This document shows, one piece after another, positions 18,530-27,726 of a DNA stretch of 64,000 bases (positions are counted from its first letter, which is position 1; every line of letters starts with the position of its first letter). The position numbers were made by a program, and so were the translations under genes. Under the pieces are notes generated by a model. It searched no databases. It saw only the letters and a program-made list of their open reading frames with translations, and was not told the DNA's origin. The DNA is taken from positions 93,483-157,482 of the forward strand of contig JADKAZ010000016.1 of the NCBI GenBank assembly GCA_016719015.1, given 5' to 3'. This DNA is from Chitinophagaceae bacterium. GTDB lineage: Bacteria > Bacteroidota > Bacteroidia > Chitinophagales > Chitinophagaceae.

Positions 18530-19483
18530 ATGAAGAAAATTGGAATCCTGCATGGTAAGGAACGTTCATTTCCCGAAGCATTTGTGGCAAGAGTTAATAG
18601 CAAAAATATACCGGGCATCATAGCCGAGCCTGTACGAATTGATAAAGCAATGCAGGGAGAACACAGCGGCTATGCAGTTATCATTGACCGTATCTCGCAG
18701 GATGTGCCATTTTACCGCACCTGGTTAAAGAATGCTGCTGTTACCGGTACTGCTGTTATTAACAACCCCTTTTGGTGGAGTGCCGATGATAAATATTTCA
18801 ATAACTGCCTGATGACAAAAATCGGAGTGCCTGTTCCTAAAACAGCTATCATTCCATCAAGAGATTTACCAGATGATACATCGGATGAATCTTTCAGCAA
18901 TCTTGCCTTCCCCCTTGATTGGGATCGCATCTTCAGTTACACCGGTTTTCCTGTTTATATGAAACCATTTGCCGGCGGTGGCTGGAAAAATGTGTATCGT
19001 TTGGATAGCAAAGAAGATTTTTTTGCCAAACATGCCGAAACAGGACAGTTGGTAATGCTTTTCCAGGAGGAAATTATTTTTACTGAATACTACCGCTGCT
19101 ATTGCATTGGTGGCAAACATGTACGTATCATGAGTTATGAGCCCCGCAATCCACATCATCTCCGCTATGTGGCTGATTTCAAACCATCACCAGAGCGGTT
19201 ACAACAAATGACGGATATTGTACTTAAAATAAATGCTTACCTCGGTTATGATTTTAATACCGTGGAGTTAGCCATACGGGATGGTGTGCCATATGCCATT
19301 GACTTCTGTAACCCGGCGCCTGATGCAGAAAGAACCAGCGTAGGCGAAGAAAACTTTGAATGGGTGGTGGAAACTTCCGCCAATTATGCCATTGAAAAAG
19401 CATTGGAAAACAAAGAAGGCCAGGACAATCTTACCTGGGGTGAATATGTAAGAAGGGGAAGTAATAAAACTCCATTAGTATAA
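18530..19483 (+). CDS. ATP-grasp family ligase
   Basis: A soluble 317-residue protein with the order of an ATP-grasp enzyme. An N-terminal pre-ATP domain is followed by GVPVPKTAIIPS, then PVYMKPFAGGGWKNVY with the nucleotide lysine (Lys145) and glycine-rich loop, the hinge MLFQEEIIF, and the metal-binding end YAIDFCNPAPD. ATP-grasp enzymes activate a carboxylate as acyl phosphate and join it to an amine or thiol. The specificity cannot be read from sequence. It is 111 bp upstream of a GCS2-type carboxylate-amine ligase on the same strand, a pairing suggesting sequential amide bond formation on a small molecule or peptide (inference). Confidence 0.8.
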   Translation: MKKIGILHGKERSFPEAFVARVNSKNIPGIIAEPVRIDKAMQGEHSGYAVIIDRISQDVPFYRTWLKNAAVTGTAVINNPFWWSADDKYFNNCLMTKIGVPVPKTAIIPSRDLPDDTSDESFSNLAFPLDWDRIFSYTGFPVYMKPFAGGGWKNVYRLDSKEDFFAKHAETGQLVMLFQEEIIFTEYYRCYCIGGKHVRIMSYEPRNPHHLRYVADFKPSPERLQQMTDIVLKINAYLGYDFNTVELAIRDGVPYAIDFCNPAPDAERTSVGEENFEWVVETSANYAIEKALENKEGQDNLTWGEYVRRGSNKTPLV

Positions 19484-19490
19484 AAAAGTT

Positions 19491-19585
19491 TATGGTTTGT
19501 AGTTTGTGGTTTATAGTTATCGTGAAAAAACATAGAAACTATTTTACTACCGCAACCCCCAACAACAAACTAAAAACAAACTATA
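19491..19585 (+). repeat. imperfect inverted repeat of TTTGTAGTTTGT-type sequence
   Basis: GTTTGTAGTTTGT on the left pairs with ACAAACTAAAAAC on the right (12 of 13 positions), spanning most of the gap between the ATP-grasp and GCS2 genes. Such 'gtttgtggtttatagt' tracts look like a low-complexity intergenic repeat. It may form a weak hairpin but lacks a T run. Confidence 0.35.
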
Positions 19586-19594
19586 ATTTAACTT

Positions 19595-20704
19595 ATGAAC
19601 CTGAACTATAAAAGTTTTACCCTTGGTGTAGAAGAAGAGTACATGGTGCTTGATCCAAAAACTTTTGAACTCAAAAGCCATGAACAGAAAATTGTTCAAG
19701 AGGGACAAAAAGTAATAAAGGATAAAGTAAAAGCAGAAATGCACCAGGCGGTAGTAGAAGTTGGCACTGATATTTGCGCTGATATTGATGAAGCATACCT
19801 TGATGTAGCTACTCTCCGCAAAACTATTTCCGGTATCGCCGATGGATTAGGTCTTGCAATGGGTGCATCCGGTACCCACCCCTTCAGCCATTGGGAAAGC
19901 CAGTTGATAACTGACCATATCCGCTACAGTGAGATAGTAAATGAACTACAGGAAGCTGCGAGAAGTAATTTAATTTTTGGTCTGCATGTGCATGTGGGTA
20001 TGGAGAACCGTGAAATGGCCAACCATATTGCTAACAGCACCCGTTATTTTCTACCGCATGTATTTGCCCTCAGCACTAACTCACCTTTTTGGGAAGGTCG
20101 GATGACAGGTTACAAATCTTTCCGGACTAAAGTGTTTGATAAATTTCCCCGCACAGGTATTCCGGATTCATTTGACAGTATTGAAGCATACGATAATTAT
20201 GTAAAGCTTCTCATTAAAACCAATTGCATTGACAATGCAAAAAAAATATGGTGGGACTTACGGGTACATCCTTTTTTTAATACGGTAGAGTTCCGTATTT
20301 GTGATATACCCTTGACAGTGGACGAAACAATTACAATTGCAGCTTTGTTCCAGGCTATTTGCGCAAGAATTTATATGCTCCGCAGCAAGAACCTCAACTT
20401 TATACAATATTCAAGGGCATTGCTAAATGAAAACAAATGGCGGGCCAGTCGCTATGGCGTGGATGGCTACCTGATCGACTTTGGTAAAGAGGAAGAAGTG
20501 AACACCAGAGCCTTGATATATGAATTGCTTGATTTCCTTGATCCGGTTCTTGACCATCTCGGCAGCCGCCACCGTTTAGCCTATGTAAATAAAATGCTGG
20601 AAAATGGTACCGGTGCCGACCGCCAGTTAGCTGTATTTGAAAAAACAAAGAACCTGACGGAGGTTGCCAAATATATACAAGGTCAATATTTGGTGGGGAT
20701 ATAA
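19595..20704 (+). CDS. carboxylate-amine ligase, GCS2 / YbdK type
   Basis: This 369-residue cytosolic enzyme starts with TLGVEEEYMVLDP, the hallmark of the GCS2 branch of glutamate-cysteine ligases. It also has GLHVHVGM, LSTNSPFWEGRMTGYKSFRT and WWDLRVHPFFNTVEFRICD. YbdK-type enzymes form a gamma-glutamyl or similar carboxylate-amine bond with ATP, although their true substrate is mostly unknown. Only 111 bp separate it from the upstream ATP-grasp gene, so the two are likely one transcription unit. A GATase-like protein and a permuted ATP-grasp protein follow 7 kb further on. A role in a non-standard gamma-glutamyl metabolite is plausible but inferred. Confidence 0.92.
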   Translation: MNLNYKSFTLGVEEEYMVLDPKTFELKSHEQKIVQEGQKVIKDKVKAEMHQAVVEVGTDICADIDEAYLDVATLRKTISGIADGLGLAMGASGTHPFSHWESQLITDHIRYSEIVNELQEAARSNLIFGLHVHVGMENREMANHIANSTRYFLPHVFALSTNSPFWEGRMTGYKSFRTKVFDKFPRTGIPDSFDSIEAYDNYVKLLIKTNCIDNAKKIWWDLRVHPFFNTVEFRICDIPLTVDETITIAALFQAICARIYMLRSKNLNFIQYSRALLNENKWRASRYGVDGYLIDFGKEEEVNTRALIYELLDFLDPVLDHLGSRHRLAYVNKMLENGTGADRQLAVFEKTKNLTEVAKYIQGQYLVGI

Positions 20705-20778
20705 TATTTCTTATTTACTATTGAAGACCTAACAACACTTCCTGGTATCAATAGAATGAATATTAAAACCTGTTGTAA

Positions 20779-21426
20779 TTACGACATCTTTTTGTGATCG
20801 GTGAATTCGTAATGTTCATTCTTATAATAATCACCCCACTCAATAATGTTCAGTTTTAACTGATGCTTATGCATTTCATATACGAAACTATTTTGGTCAA
20901 AGTATGACCATAAAGTATTATCAATGTACCAATCATCAAAGGCTTTATTTACCTTTTCATTATTCAACCTGGCAAAGCACCCACACCAGTACAAGCCTTT
21001 TAATCCTTCCCCATAACTTTTTACTTCATCCATAATCAAGTCGCCTGAATATCTTGCCCGCAGGTACTTGTGCCCTTTTTTTAATTCCGTGTAGATAAAA
21101 TTAGCTTCTTCATATACAGATGATCGTTCTGAATGATTGGATATGACCACATCACCTCCTTCCATAGTGTTAACAATGCGGCTAATAAAATTGCCGGCCT
21201 TTACCCGGATATTACCATCGATCCAAACATAGACATCATATTCAGGCCAAATCTTGTGACCTAGCATTTTAAATATTTTTGCTTTCATCCTGTTATCTAT
21301 TTTATAGGCGGGATAAGGACAGTTAGCGTCATCTATATAATACCGGTCAAAAGCAATATCCTGCTCAGGCATGGCATTGCATTTGTCAAATCCCCCAATA
21401 TTAGCTGTTATGACTGCTATCTTCAT
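20779..21426 (-). CDS. glycosyltransferase-like protein (DUF616/TOD1-like)
   Basis: This 215-residue protein begins KIAVITANIGGFD. It contains RMKAKIFKMLGHKIWPEYDVYVWIDGNIRV, where the VWIDGN stretch resembles the donor-binding DxD-like region of DUF616/TOD1-type glycosyltransferase folds, and then the distal segments GLYWCGCFARLNNEKVNKAFDDWY and YFDQNSFVYEMHKHQ. It has no signal peptide or membrane helix. The sugar and acceptor are unknown. It is transcribed against the flanking genes and stands alone between the GCS2 ligase and the GNAT/methyltransferase pair. Confidence 0.65.
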   Translation of the reverse strand: MKIAVITANIGGFDKCNAMPEQDIAFDRYYIDDANCPYPAYKIDNRMKAKIFKMLGHKIWPEYDVYVWIDGNIRVKAGNFISRIVNTMEGGDVVISNHSERSSVYEEANFIYTELKKGHKYLRARYSGDLIMDEVKSYGEGLKGLYWCGCFARLNNEKVNKAFDDWYIDNTLWSYFDQNSFVYEMHKHQLKLNIIEWGDYYKNEHYEFTDHKKMS

Positions 21427-21511
21427 TTATACCATTTTACTCATCATAAAGTAATCACATACAAGGTAGCAAGAATAAAGTTTTTTTATGATATTTACTC
21501 TGCCTAATAAT

Positions 21512-22054
21512 ATGAACAAGAACATCCTTTCAGTAAGAGAATTGACAGAAACTGATATTCCTTTTCTAATTAATTACTGGCTTAGTGCCGATGCAGCTTT
21601 TTTAGCAGGTATGGGAGCAGATATAACTAAATTGCCAGCCCGCCAGGATTGGGAAAAAATGTTGGCCAAACAGCTAACCCAATCGTATAAAGAAAAGGAA
21701 TCGTATTGCATCATCTGGCTTTCCAATAACGAGCCTGTAGGTCATTCTAATGTAAACAAAATAAAATTTGGCGAAGAAGCTTATATGCACCTGCATCTGT
21801 GGAAGGCTGATAAAAGACAAAAAGGAATTGGTGCGAGGTTTGTAAAAATGACATTGCCGTACTTCTTTGACAATCTGCTACTCAAAAAATTATATTGTGA
21901 GCCTTATGCGTTGAACCCGGCACCTAACAAAACAGTAGAAAAAATTGGCTTCACTTTTATTAAAGAGCATATCTCTGTTCCCGGCTCACTTAATTTTGAA
22001 CAACTCACTAAACTCTGGGAGTTGAGTTATGATGATTTTAAACAATTGAAATGA
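21512..22054 (+). CDS. GNAT family N-acetyltransferase
   Basis: About 180 residues with a GNAT fold: N-terminal VRELTETDIPFLINYWLSADA, then CIIWLSNNEPVGHSNVN (central strand), AYMHLHLWKADKRQKGIGARFVKMTLPYFF (acetyl-CoA loop of R/QxxGxG/A type) and the closing KLYCEPYALNPAPNKTVEKIGFTFIKE. The frame also opens at ATG 21488, but the second ATG (21512) gives the usual start. The last bases overlap the ATG of the methyltransferase gene, so the two are translationally coupled. The acceptor is unknown. Confidence 0.8.
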   Translation: MNKNILSVRELTETDIPFLINYWLSADAAFLAGMGADITKLPARQDWEKMLAKQLTQSYKEKESYCIIWLSNNEPVGHSNVNKIKFGEEAYMHLHLWKADKRQKGIGARFVKMTLPYFFDNLLLKKLYCEPYALNPAPNKTVEKIGFTFIKEHISVPGSLNFEQLTKLWELSYDDFKQLK

Positions 22055-22677
22055 ATACCCAAGATGCATATAACAAGTGGGCTTCCCAGTACGATACTAA
22101 CATAAACAAGACAAGGGATCTTGAAGCAGCTGCATTGCGTTCTATTTTATCGTCGATTCCATTTGAAAGCTGCCTCGAAATTGGTTGTGGCACAGGGAAG
22201 AATACCAGTTGGCTTATAGAGAAAGCCAGCCAAATTACTTCCGTTGATCTGTCAGAAGAAATGCTCGCAAAGGCGAGGGAGAAAATCAAAAGCGGCAAGG
22301 TTCAGTTCGTTCAGGCAGATATTACAACCACCTGGAAATTTCGCAACCAACTATATGACCTTGTAAGTTTCAGCTTAGTACTGGAACATATTGAAAACCT
22401 CGAACACATTTTTTCAGAAGCAGCAGCCGCCTTAAAACCGGGCGGATATATGTACATAGGTGAACTCCATCCGTTTAAACAATATACCGGCAGTAAAGCA
22501 AGATTTGAAACTACAGAAGGTATAGAGGTTGTAGATTGTTTTACTCATCATATTTCAGACTTTGTTCAGACGGCGAAGAAAAACAAACTGTCACTCGTTG
22601 ATGTCAATGAATATTTTGATGATGACAACCGGAATGAAATTCCAAGGATACTTACGATTGTACTAAGAAAAGACTGA
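22051..22677 (+). CDS. class I SAM-dependent methyltransferase
   Basis: A 208-residue protein with motif I CLEIGCGTGKNTSWL, motif II VDLSEEMLAKAREK, QADITTTW and the later LVSFSLVLEHIENLEHIFSEAAAALKPGGYMYIGE. These define a Rossmann-fold methyltransferase that moves the methyl group of S-adenosylmethionine to an unknown acceptor. The ATG overlaps the stop of the GNAT gene (ATGA). The pair could modify the same small molecule. A bidirectional hairpin follows. Confidence 0.9.
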   Translation: MNTQDAYNKWASQYDTNINKTRDLEAAALRSILSSIPFESCLEIGCGTGKNTSWLIEKASQITSVDLSEEMLAKAREKIKSGKVQFVQADITTTWKFRNQLYDLVSFSLVLEHIENLEHIFSEAAAALKPGGYMYIGELHPFKQYTGSKARFETTEGIEVVDCFTHHISDFVQTAKKNKLSLVDVNEYFDDDNRNEIPRILTIVLRKD

Positions 22678-22690
22678 ATATATATTAATG

Positions 22691-22723
22691 AAATTGCCCC
22701 GTCAAATGAACGGGGCAATTTTA
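22691..22723 (+). terminator. bidirectional hairpin terminator
   Basis: AAATTGCCCCGT, loop CAAATGA, ACGGGGCAATTT form a perfect 12-bp stem with A/T flanks. It lies between the converging methyltransferase and lipoprotein genes. Confidence 0.85.
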
Positions 22724-22740
22724 GGCTATAAGGAGCCAGT

Positions 22741-23157
22741 TTATTGTTTTGTCATATGGAATATCTGTCCTCCGCTATTCTGCATTTCCACCACCAATGT
22801 GTCACCATTGAATTTATAGTTATACATAAACTTAAATTCATTACCATCAGCCTGGAAACTAAATGTACTATCTGTCACTTCGGTTTTCCCGGGGTTTTTA
22901 AAATCACCTTTTCCAAATGATAATTTATTGCCCTTGAATTCATACACAGTTCCCACATTCATTTCCGACATACTTCCTTCTGCCCTCTTTATTTCCCATG
23001 CACCATCTAATTTAGTAACTGGGCTTTTATCGGTTGTAGTATTTTCTGTTTTTATATCTGCTTCATTGTTTTCGCTGACCTTTTTGTCTTTGCCTTCACA
23101 GGCCGTAAGTAATGATGCGGCAAAGAGAATTGCCATAGATGTTTTTAATAATTTCAT
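22741..23157 (-). CDS. small lipoprotein of unknown function
   Basis: 138 residues with a clear lipobox (FAASLLTAC, Cys20) followed by an acidic/lysine linker rich in K, E and T. A compact beta-type domain follows (LDGAWEIKRAEG, FKGNKLSFGKGDFKNPGKTEV, DTLVVEMQNSGGQIFHM). The start 'DGAWEI' and the repeated short strands resemble lipocalin-like lipoproteins common in Bacteroidota. The family is unnamed and it probably sits in the outer or inner membrane. The ligand is unknown. Confidence 0.75.
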   Translation of the reverse strand: MKLLKTSMAILFAASLLTACEGKDKKVSENNEADIKTENTTTDKSPVTKLDGAWEIKRAEGSMSEMNVGTVYEFKGNKLSFGKGDFKNPGKTEVTDSTFSFQADGNEFKFMYNYKFNGDTLVVEMQNSGGQIFHMTKQ

Positions 23158-23196
23158 GTTTAAATGGTTTTAGGTGACCTAAGATAAAAATTATTT

Positions 23197-24249
23197 TTAA
23201 AATTTCCCATCGTCGACATCCTTAATAAACTTAATCACACCATTCATAAACACCTGCTGATCGTCCCACATTGCGAGATGGCTGCCATTAGGGCAATATA
23301 GATAGCGGCCTTTTTGTACCATCTTACTTTGTTCTTCCATGGCTTTCGGATCCATGGTATCATGCTTAGCTCCTATCATTAACGCAGGAACTTTAATTTC
23401 GTTCAGCCGGTTTTTTATATCCCATTGGGCAAGCCTTCCCGCAATACCAAATTCAGAAGGCCCCTGCATCATAGTATAAATTTCGCCATTTGCATGCTTC
23501 ATCGTCCTATTAAACCCGTCAGGCCATTCGTCCAGCCTGCATAAATGTTCTTTATAGAAATTTGGTATCAGCAATTCCATATATCTTGGATTTGTAAAGT
23601 CTTTTTTTGCTTCAATAGCTCTTATTTCTTCCAGCACTTTCGGATCCATTTGTTTTGCCAATACCTCATCTGCATATTTACCATACTCCGGCGCACTGGC
23701 TACCATATTTGCTACCAGTAATCCCTTCATATTGCGTTGATACTTCAATGCATATTCCATTGCCAGTATGCCACCCCATGAATTACCTAATACATAAAAA
23801 TTGGTTGAGTCGGCACCTATTGCCTGCCGCACCTGTTCTACTTCTTCTACAAATCGTTCCGTCGTCCACAGGCTGCTGTCTTTGGGCTGATCGCTGTAAT
23901 AGGAACCAAGTTGATCGTACTCGTAAAATTCAAATCCTTCTTTTGGGAAAAAACTTTCAAAACATTCCATGTACTCATGTGTCATGGCAGGGCCACCATG
24001 CAGCAATAATATTTTGATCCGGGAATTATTCCCAAATCGTTTTGTCCATACCTTAAAGTGGCCGACCGGTGTTTTAATCGTTATCATTCTTACACCGCCA
24101 GATTGAACACCGCTGTCCCCATAATTAAAATATTGAGAAACACTTTGACTACTACCTGTAGTGCTTTTATCAGCATGTTGACAGGATATGAAAATTAAAT
24201 ATGTACTTAAACAAAAAAGAATGACTCGCATAATCATTGATTTGCGCAT
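23197..24249 (-). CDS. proline iminopeptidase-family hydrolase (lipoprotein)
   Basis: An alpha/beta hydrolase of the Pip family. HGGPAMTHEYMECFESFFP is the oxyanion region, GNSWGGILAMEYALKY holds the catalytic serine, GAKHDTMDP the acid and NGSHLAMWDD the histidine. Pip enzymes cut an N-terminal proline from peptides, though some relatives are amidases or acylases. A lipoprotein signal (ILFCLSTYLIFISCQ) shows it is exported. I start at ATG 24249 (MRKSMIMRVIL). The frame opens further up to 24330, but that would overlap the divergent amidase gene and place polar residues before the signal. ATG 24231 is also possible. Confidence 0.85.
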   Translation of the reverse strand: MRKSMIMRVILFCLSTYLIFISCQHADKSTTGSSQSVSQYFNYGDSGVQSGGVRMITIKTPVGHFKVWTKRFGNNSRIKILLLHGGPAMTHEYMECFESFFPKEGFEFYEYDQLGSYYSDQPKDSSLWTTERFVEEVEQVRQAIGADSTNFYVLGNSWGGILAMEYALKYQRNMKGLLVANMVASAPEYGKYADEVLAKQMDPKVLEEIRAIEAKKDFTNPRYMELLIPNFYKEHLCRLDEWPDGFNRTMKHANGEIYTMMQGPSEFGIAGRLAQWDIKNRLNEIKVPALMIGAKHDTMDPKAMEEQSKMVQKGRYLYCPNGSHLAMWDDQQVFMNGVIKFIKDVDDGKF

Positions 24250-24295
24250 AAGGTAAGGAATTTCCTTAATTTCATTTCCAGCAAAACCACCTTCT

Positions 24296-25945
24296 ATGCG
24301 ACTACTACTAACTGCTCTTCTATGCACCACTTTGCTTGGTGTTCAATCTCAAACCAGAGATGATAGCATTCAGCAAATCAGGAACAATGCAAAATGGTAT
24401 GATCTCGAATTCACCGATGCCGAAGCTGATTCAATGCTGGGGAACCTGAATAATTATTTGTTGCTCTATAAATCCATGCACAAAACATTACCTGCTAATG
24501 ATATTCCCTTCCCTTTTGCCTTTAATCCGGCTCCGTCAGGCATGAAAGTTTCAACCAAACGGGAAAAAATATATTGGGATATTCCGTTAAGGGTTGAGCT
24601 ACCTGCTAACAGAAATGAGCTTGCTTTTTATTCTATTCCTCAACTGGCTTCTTTAATACTCAATAAAATAATCAGTTCGGTTGACCTGACAAAATTTTTT
24701 ATCGACCGGCTGAAAAAATGGGGCGATACTCTCGAGTGTGTAATCACATTAACGGAAGACCTGGCCATGAAACAGGCAAAACAAGCTGATGAAGAATTAA
24801 AAATAGGTATCTATCGTGGCCCATTACACGGTATACCGTATGGACTAAAAGATTTGTTTGCTGTAAAAGGATATAAGACAACCTGGGGCAGCACTCCTTA
24901 TAAAGACCAGGTATTAAATATGGATTCGTATGTATATAAAAAGTTGAAAGATGCCGGTGCCGTTTTATGTGCCAAGCTATCCATGGGTGCTTTAGCGAAT
25001 AATAATAAATGGTTTGGCGGCGAAACAAAAAATCCCTGGGACCTGAAGCAAGGCTCAAGTGGTTCATCAGCAGGTTCAGCCTCTGCCACAGCAGCAGGTT
25101 TGTTACCCTTTGCCATTGGTACCGAAACATTAGGTTCCATCGTATCTCCCTCGACCCGTTGCGGAGCAACTGGTCTCCGTCCAACTTTTGGAACAGTAAG
25201 CCGCTATGGTGCCATGGTTCTTTGCTGGAGTTTGGATAAAGTGGGGCCCATCTGCCGCAGTGCAGAAGATGCAGCTATCGTTTATGCATTTATTCATGGA
25301 ACAGATGGTAACGACCCCGGTGCCATTCGTCACACATTTAATTATTCCGGAAAAGTAGATTGGTCAAAAATTCGCATTGCCTATCCTGAGAATTTCTTCA
25401 AACGATTAAATGCTGATGCTCCCGAGTGGAAAGTAATAGAAATCTACCGTTCACTGGGAGCCACCGTTCAGGCAATCAACTTTCCGGATTCTGCCATGTA
25501 CCCTGTTAACCTCGTCAGTATTATACTCAATGCCGAAAGTGCTGCTGCTTTTGATGAGTTGACAAGAACTAACCGGGATGATTTGATTGAGCGACAGGAT
25601 AGAAATTTCTGGCCTAATAGTTTCCGTGCCGCCAGAACGATTCCGGCAGTGGAATATATTAATGCCAACCGATATCGTTCTATTCTCTGCAGCAGAATGA
25701 ATGATTTTATGAAAAACTATGATGTATTAATAGTCCCGACATTTTCTGGCCGGCAGTTATCCATGACAAATCTTACCGGTCATCCAGTTGTTTGTATGCC
25801 TATTGGCTTTAATCAAACCGGTTCACCATTAAGTATCACTCTCATTGGTAATTTATATGATGAAGCTACTATCTTAGCGGCCGCCAAGGGTTTCCAGGAT
25901 AAAACAGAACATAATAAGAAACATCCGGAGAAATTTAAAAATTAA
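24296..25945 (+). CDS. amidase (amidase signature family), secreted
   Basis: 549 residues. A signal peptide (MRLLLTALLCTTLLGVQSQ) is followed by an N-terminal extension (roughly to residue 110), then the amidase-signature core: GPLHGIPYGLKDLF (catalytic lysine), GSSGSSAGSASATAAGLLPF (cis-Ser) and GTETLGSIVSPSTRCGATGLRPTFG (nucleophile Ser). The enzyme hydrolyses an amide bond in the periplasm; the substrate is unknown. The gene is divergent from the Pip-like gene and 9 bp upstream of an amidohydrolase gene, so the two are likely one operon with joint roles in nitrogenous compound breakdown (inference). Confidence 0.9.
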   Translation: MRLLLTALLCTTLLGVQSQTRDDSIQQIRNNAKWYDLEFTDAEADSMLGNLNNYLLLYKSMHKTLPANDIPFPFAFNPAPSGMKVSTKREKIYWDIPLRVELPANRNELAFYSIPQLASLILNKIISSVDLTKFFIDRLKKWGDTLECVITLTEDLAMKQAKQADEELKIGIYRGPLHGIPYGLKDLFAVKGYKTTWGSTPYKDQVLNMDSYVYKKLKDAGAVLCAKLSMGALANNNKWFGGETKNPWDLKQGSSGSSAGSASATAAGLLPFAIGTETLGSIVSPSTRCGATGLRPTFGTVSRYGAMVLCWSLDKVGPICRSAEDAAIVYAFIHGTDGNDPGAIRHTFNYSGKVDWSKIRIAYPENFFKRLNADAPEWKVIEIYRSLGATVQAINFPDSAMYPVNLVSIILNAESAAAFDELTRTNRDDLIERQDRNFWPNSFRAARTIPAVEYINANRYRSILCSRMNDFMKNYDVLIVPTFSGRQLSMTNLTGHPVVCMPIGFNQTGSPLSITLIGNLYDEATILAAAKGFQDKTEHNKKHPEKFKN

Positions 25946-25954
25946 GAATTAATA

Positions 25955-27598
25955 ATGAAGAATTATCTCATAGCATCAATTGCTCTCCTGCTATTATCGT
26001 GTAATGCAAAGAAAAAAGCTGATTTGCTTGTCTATAACGCCACCATTTATACAGTTGATTCCTCCTTCTCTACTGCAGAAGCAATGGTAATCGCTGATGG
26101 TAAAATACTGGCTGTTGGAAAAACAGCAGATATGGAAAAAGAATATGATGCAAAAGAAAAACTAGATGCCGGTGGCAAGTTTATTTATCCGGGCTTTATA
26201 GATGCCCATGCACATTTTGTTGGTTATGGGTTAAGCCTGCAAACAGTCAACCTTATGGGCACTGCCAGTTGGGAAGAAGTGATTGAAAAAGTAAAAACAT
26301 TTGCGGCAGAAAACCCGGATGGCTGGATTACCGGCCGTGGCTGGGACCAGAACGACTGGACAATTAAAGAGTTTCCAACGAATCAGACATTGAATGAATT
26401 ATTCCCCGACAGACCTGTATTGTTGAGAAGAGTCGATGGACATGCTGCTATTGCCAACCAAAAGGCGTTAGACCTTGCTGGTGTCAAAGCCGGCGACACA
26501 TTAACGGGTGGTGATATAGAAGATAACGAAGGAACACTTACCGGATTACTGATTGATAAAGCCGTTGGACTTATCCAAAATAAAATCCCTGCTGCTACCG
26601 ATGATCAGCTGAAAAAAGCATTACAGGCAGCAGAAAAGAATTGTTTTGCCGTGGGTTTAACAACTATTGACGACTGCGGGATAAATTCAACAGTGGTGGA
26701 AGTAATAAAAAAATTACAGGCAAGTGGTGATTTAAAAATGAGATTGTATGCCATGCTGAGTGATGAAAAAACGAATTACGATTATGCAGAAAAAAATGGA
26801 ATGATAAAAACTGACCGGCTGAATGTCAGAAGTTTTAAAGTATATGGAGATGGAGCCCTTGGCTCAAGAGGTGCCTGCCTGCTGGAACCTTATAGCGATA
26901 AGCCAGGCCACCTCGGATTTTTGTTAAGCAATCCATCGCATTTTGATTCGGTGGCCAATTGGATCAGCGATAAAGGCTGGCAGATGTGTACACATGCTAT
27001 TGGCGACAGTGGCAACAGAACAATGCTGAATATTTATGCTAAATACCTGAAAGGAAAAAATGATTTGCGCTGGAGAATTGAACATGCTCAGGTTGTCAAT
27101 AAAAACGACTTTGCGTTGTTTGGCGCCAATTCGATTATTCCATCCGTACAACCAACCCATGCAACATCTGATATGTATTGGGCAGGCGACCGCCTCGGAG
27201 CTGAAAGGGTTAAAGGTGCTTACGCTTTTAAACAATTATTACAACAAAACAATTGGATACCATTGGGTACAGATTTTCCTGTAGAAGATATTTCTACTTT
27301 CAAAACATTTTATGCGGCCACTATAAGAAAGGATGCAAAAGGCTGGCCCGATAATGGTTACCAGATGGAGAATGCATTAAGTAGAGAAGAGGCATTGCGT
27401 GGCATGACCATCTGGGCTGCTAAAGCGAATTTTGAAGAAAAAGAAAAAGGAAGTTTGGAAAAAGGAAAGTTTGCTGATTTTATAATTCTTGATGCTGATC
27501 TTATGAAAGAAGCTCCTGAAAAATTATTAGGCGTTAAAGTAGTGCAGACTTTTTTAGGTGGAGAAAAGGTGTATGAAAAAGTAAGGTATGCATCTTAA
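25955..27598 (+). CDS. amidohydrolase (YtcJ-like, lipoprotein)
   Basis: 547 residues with a lipoprotein signal (SIALLLLSC, Cys16). The metal-dependent amidohydrolase fold shows YPGFIDAHAHFVGYG, SFKVYGDGALGSRGA, GWQMCTHAIGDSGNR, RIEHAQVV and PLGTDFPVEDI. The final segment with KGKFADFIILDADLM closes the composite beta-sandwich domain. YtcJ-like proteins act on formamide-type or related amide substrates, but the substrate is not clear from sequence. It starts 9 bp after the amidase stop. Confidence 0.9.
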   Translation: MKNYLIASIALLLLSCNAKKKADLLVYNATIYTVDSSFSTAEAMVIADGKILAVGKTADMEKEYDAKEKLDAGGKFIYPGFIDAHAHFVGYGLSLQTVNLMGTASWEEVIEKVKTFAAENPDGWITGRGWDQNDWTIKEFPTNQTLNELFPDRPVLLRRVDGHAAIANQKALDLAGVKAGDTLTGGDIEDNEGTLTGLLIDKAVGLIQNKIPAATDDQLKKALQAAEKNCFAVGLTTIDDCGINSTVVEVIKKLQASGDLKMRLYAMLSDEKTNYDYAEKNGMIKTDRLNVRSFKVYGDGALGSRGACLLEPYSDKPGHLGFLLSNPSHFDSVANWISDKGWQMCTHAIGDSGNRTMLNIYAKYLKGKNDLRWRIEHAQVVNKNDFALFGANSIIPSVQPTHATSDMYWAGDRLGAERVKGAYAFKQLLQQNNWIPLGTDFPVEDISTFKTFYAATIRKDAKGWPDNGYQMENALSREEALRGMTIWAAKANFEEKEKGSLEKGKFADFIILDADLMKEAPEKLLGVKVVQTFLGGEKVYEKVRYAS

Positions 27599-27726
27599 AA
27601 GCAAACAAAGTATAAATTTCTTAGATTGTTTTACTAAATACAAATTATTGTCATTTAATCCACATTTGTGGACAACAACACCATGATATGCCTTACAGGA
27701 AAATTAAAAAATCATTAAATTTGTAA

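Noticed and set aside
24249..24330. Longer N-terminus of the Pip-like hydrolase
   Set aside because: It would overlap the divergent amidase start, and polar residues would precede the lipoprotein signal; the ATG at 24249 (or 24231) is better.
24744..25184. Minus-strand 146-codon frame inside the amidase gene
   Set aside because: It is a shadow of the amidase catalytic core on the other strand.
27661..27680. CCACATTTGTGG palindrome before the GATase gene as an operator
   Set aside because: Short palindromes of this kind are expected by chance and it is not placed over a convincing promoter.
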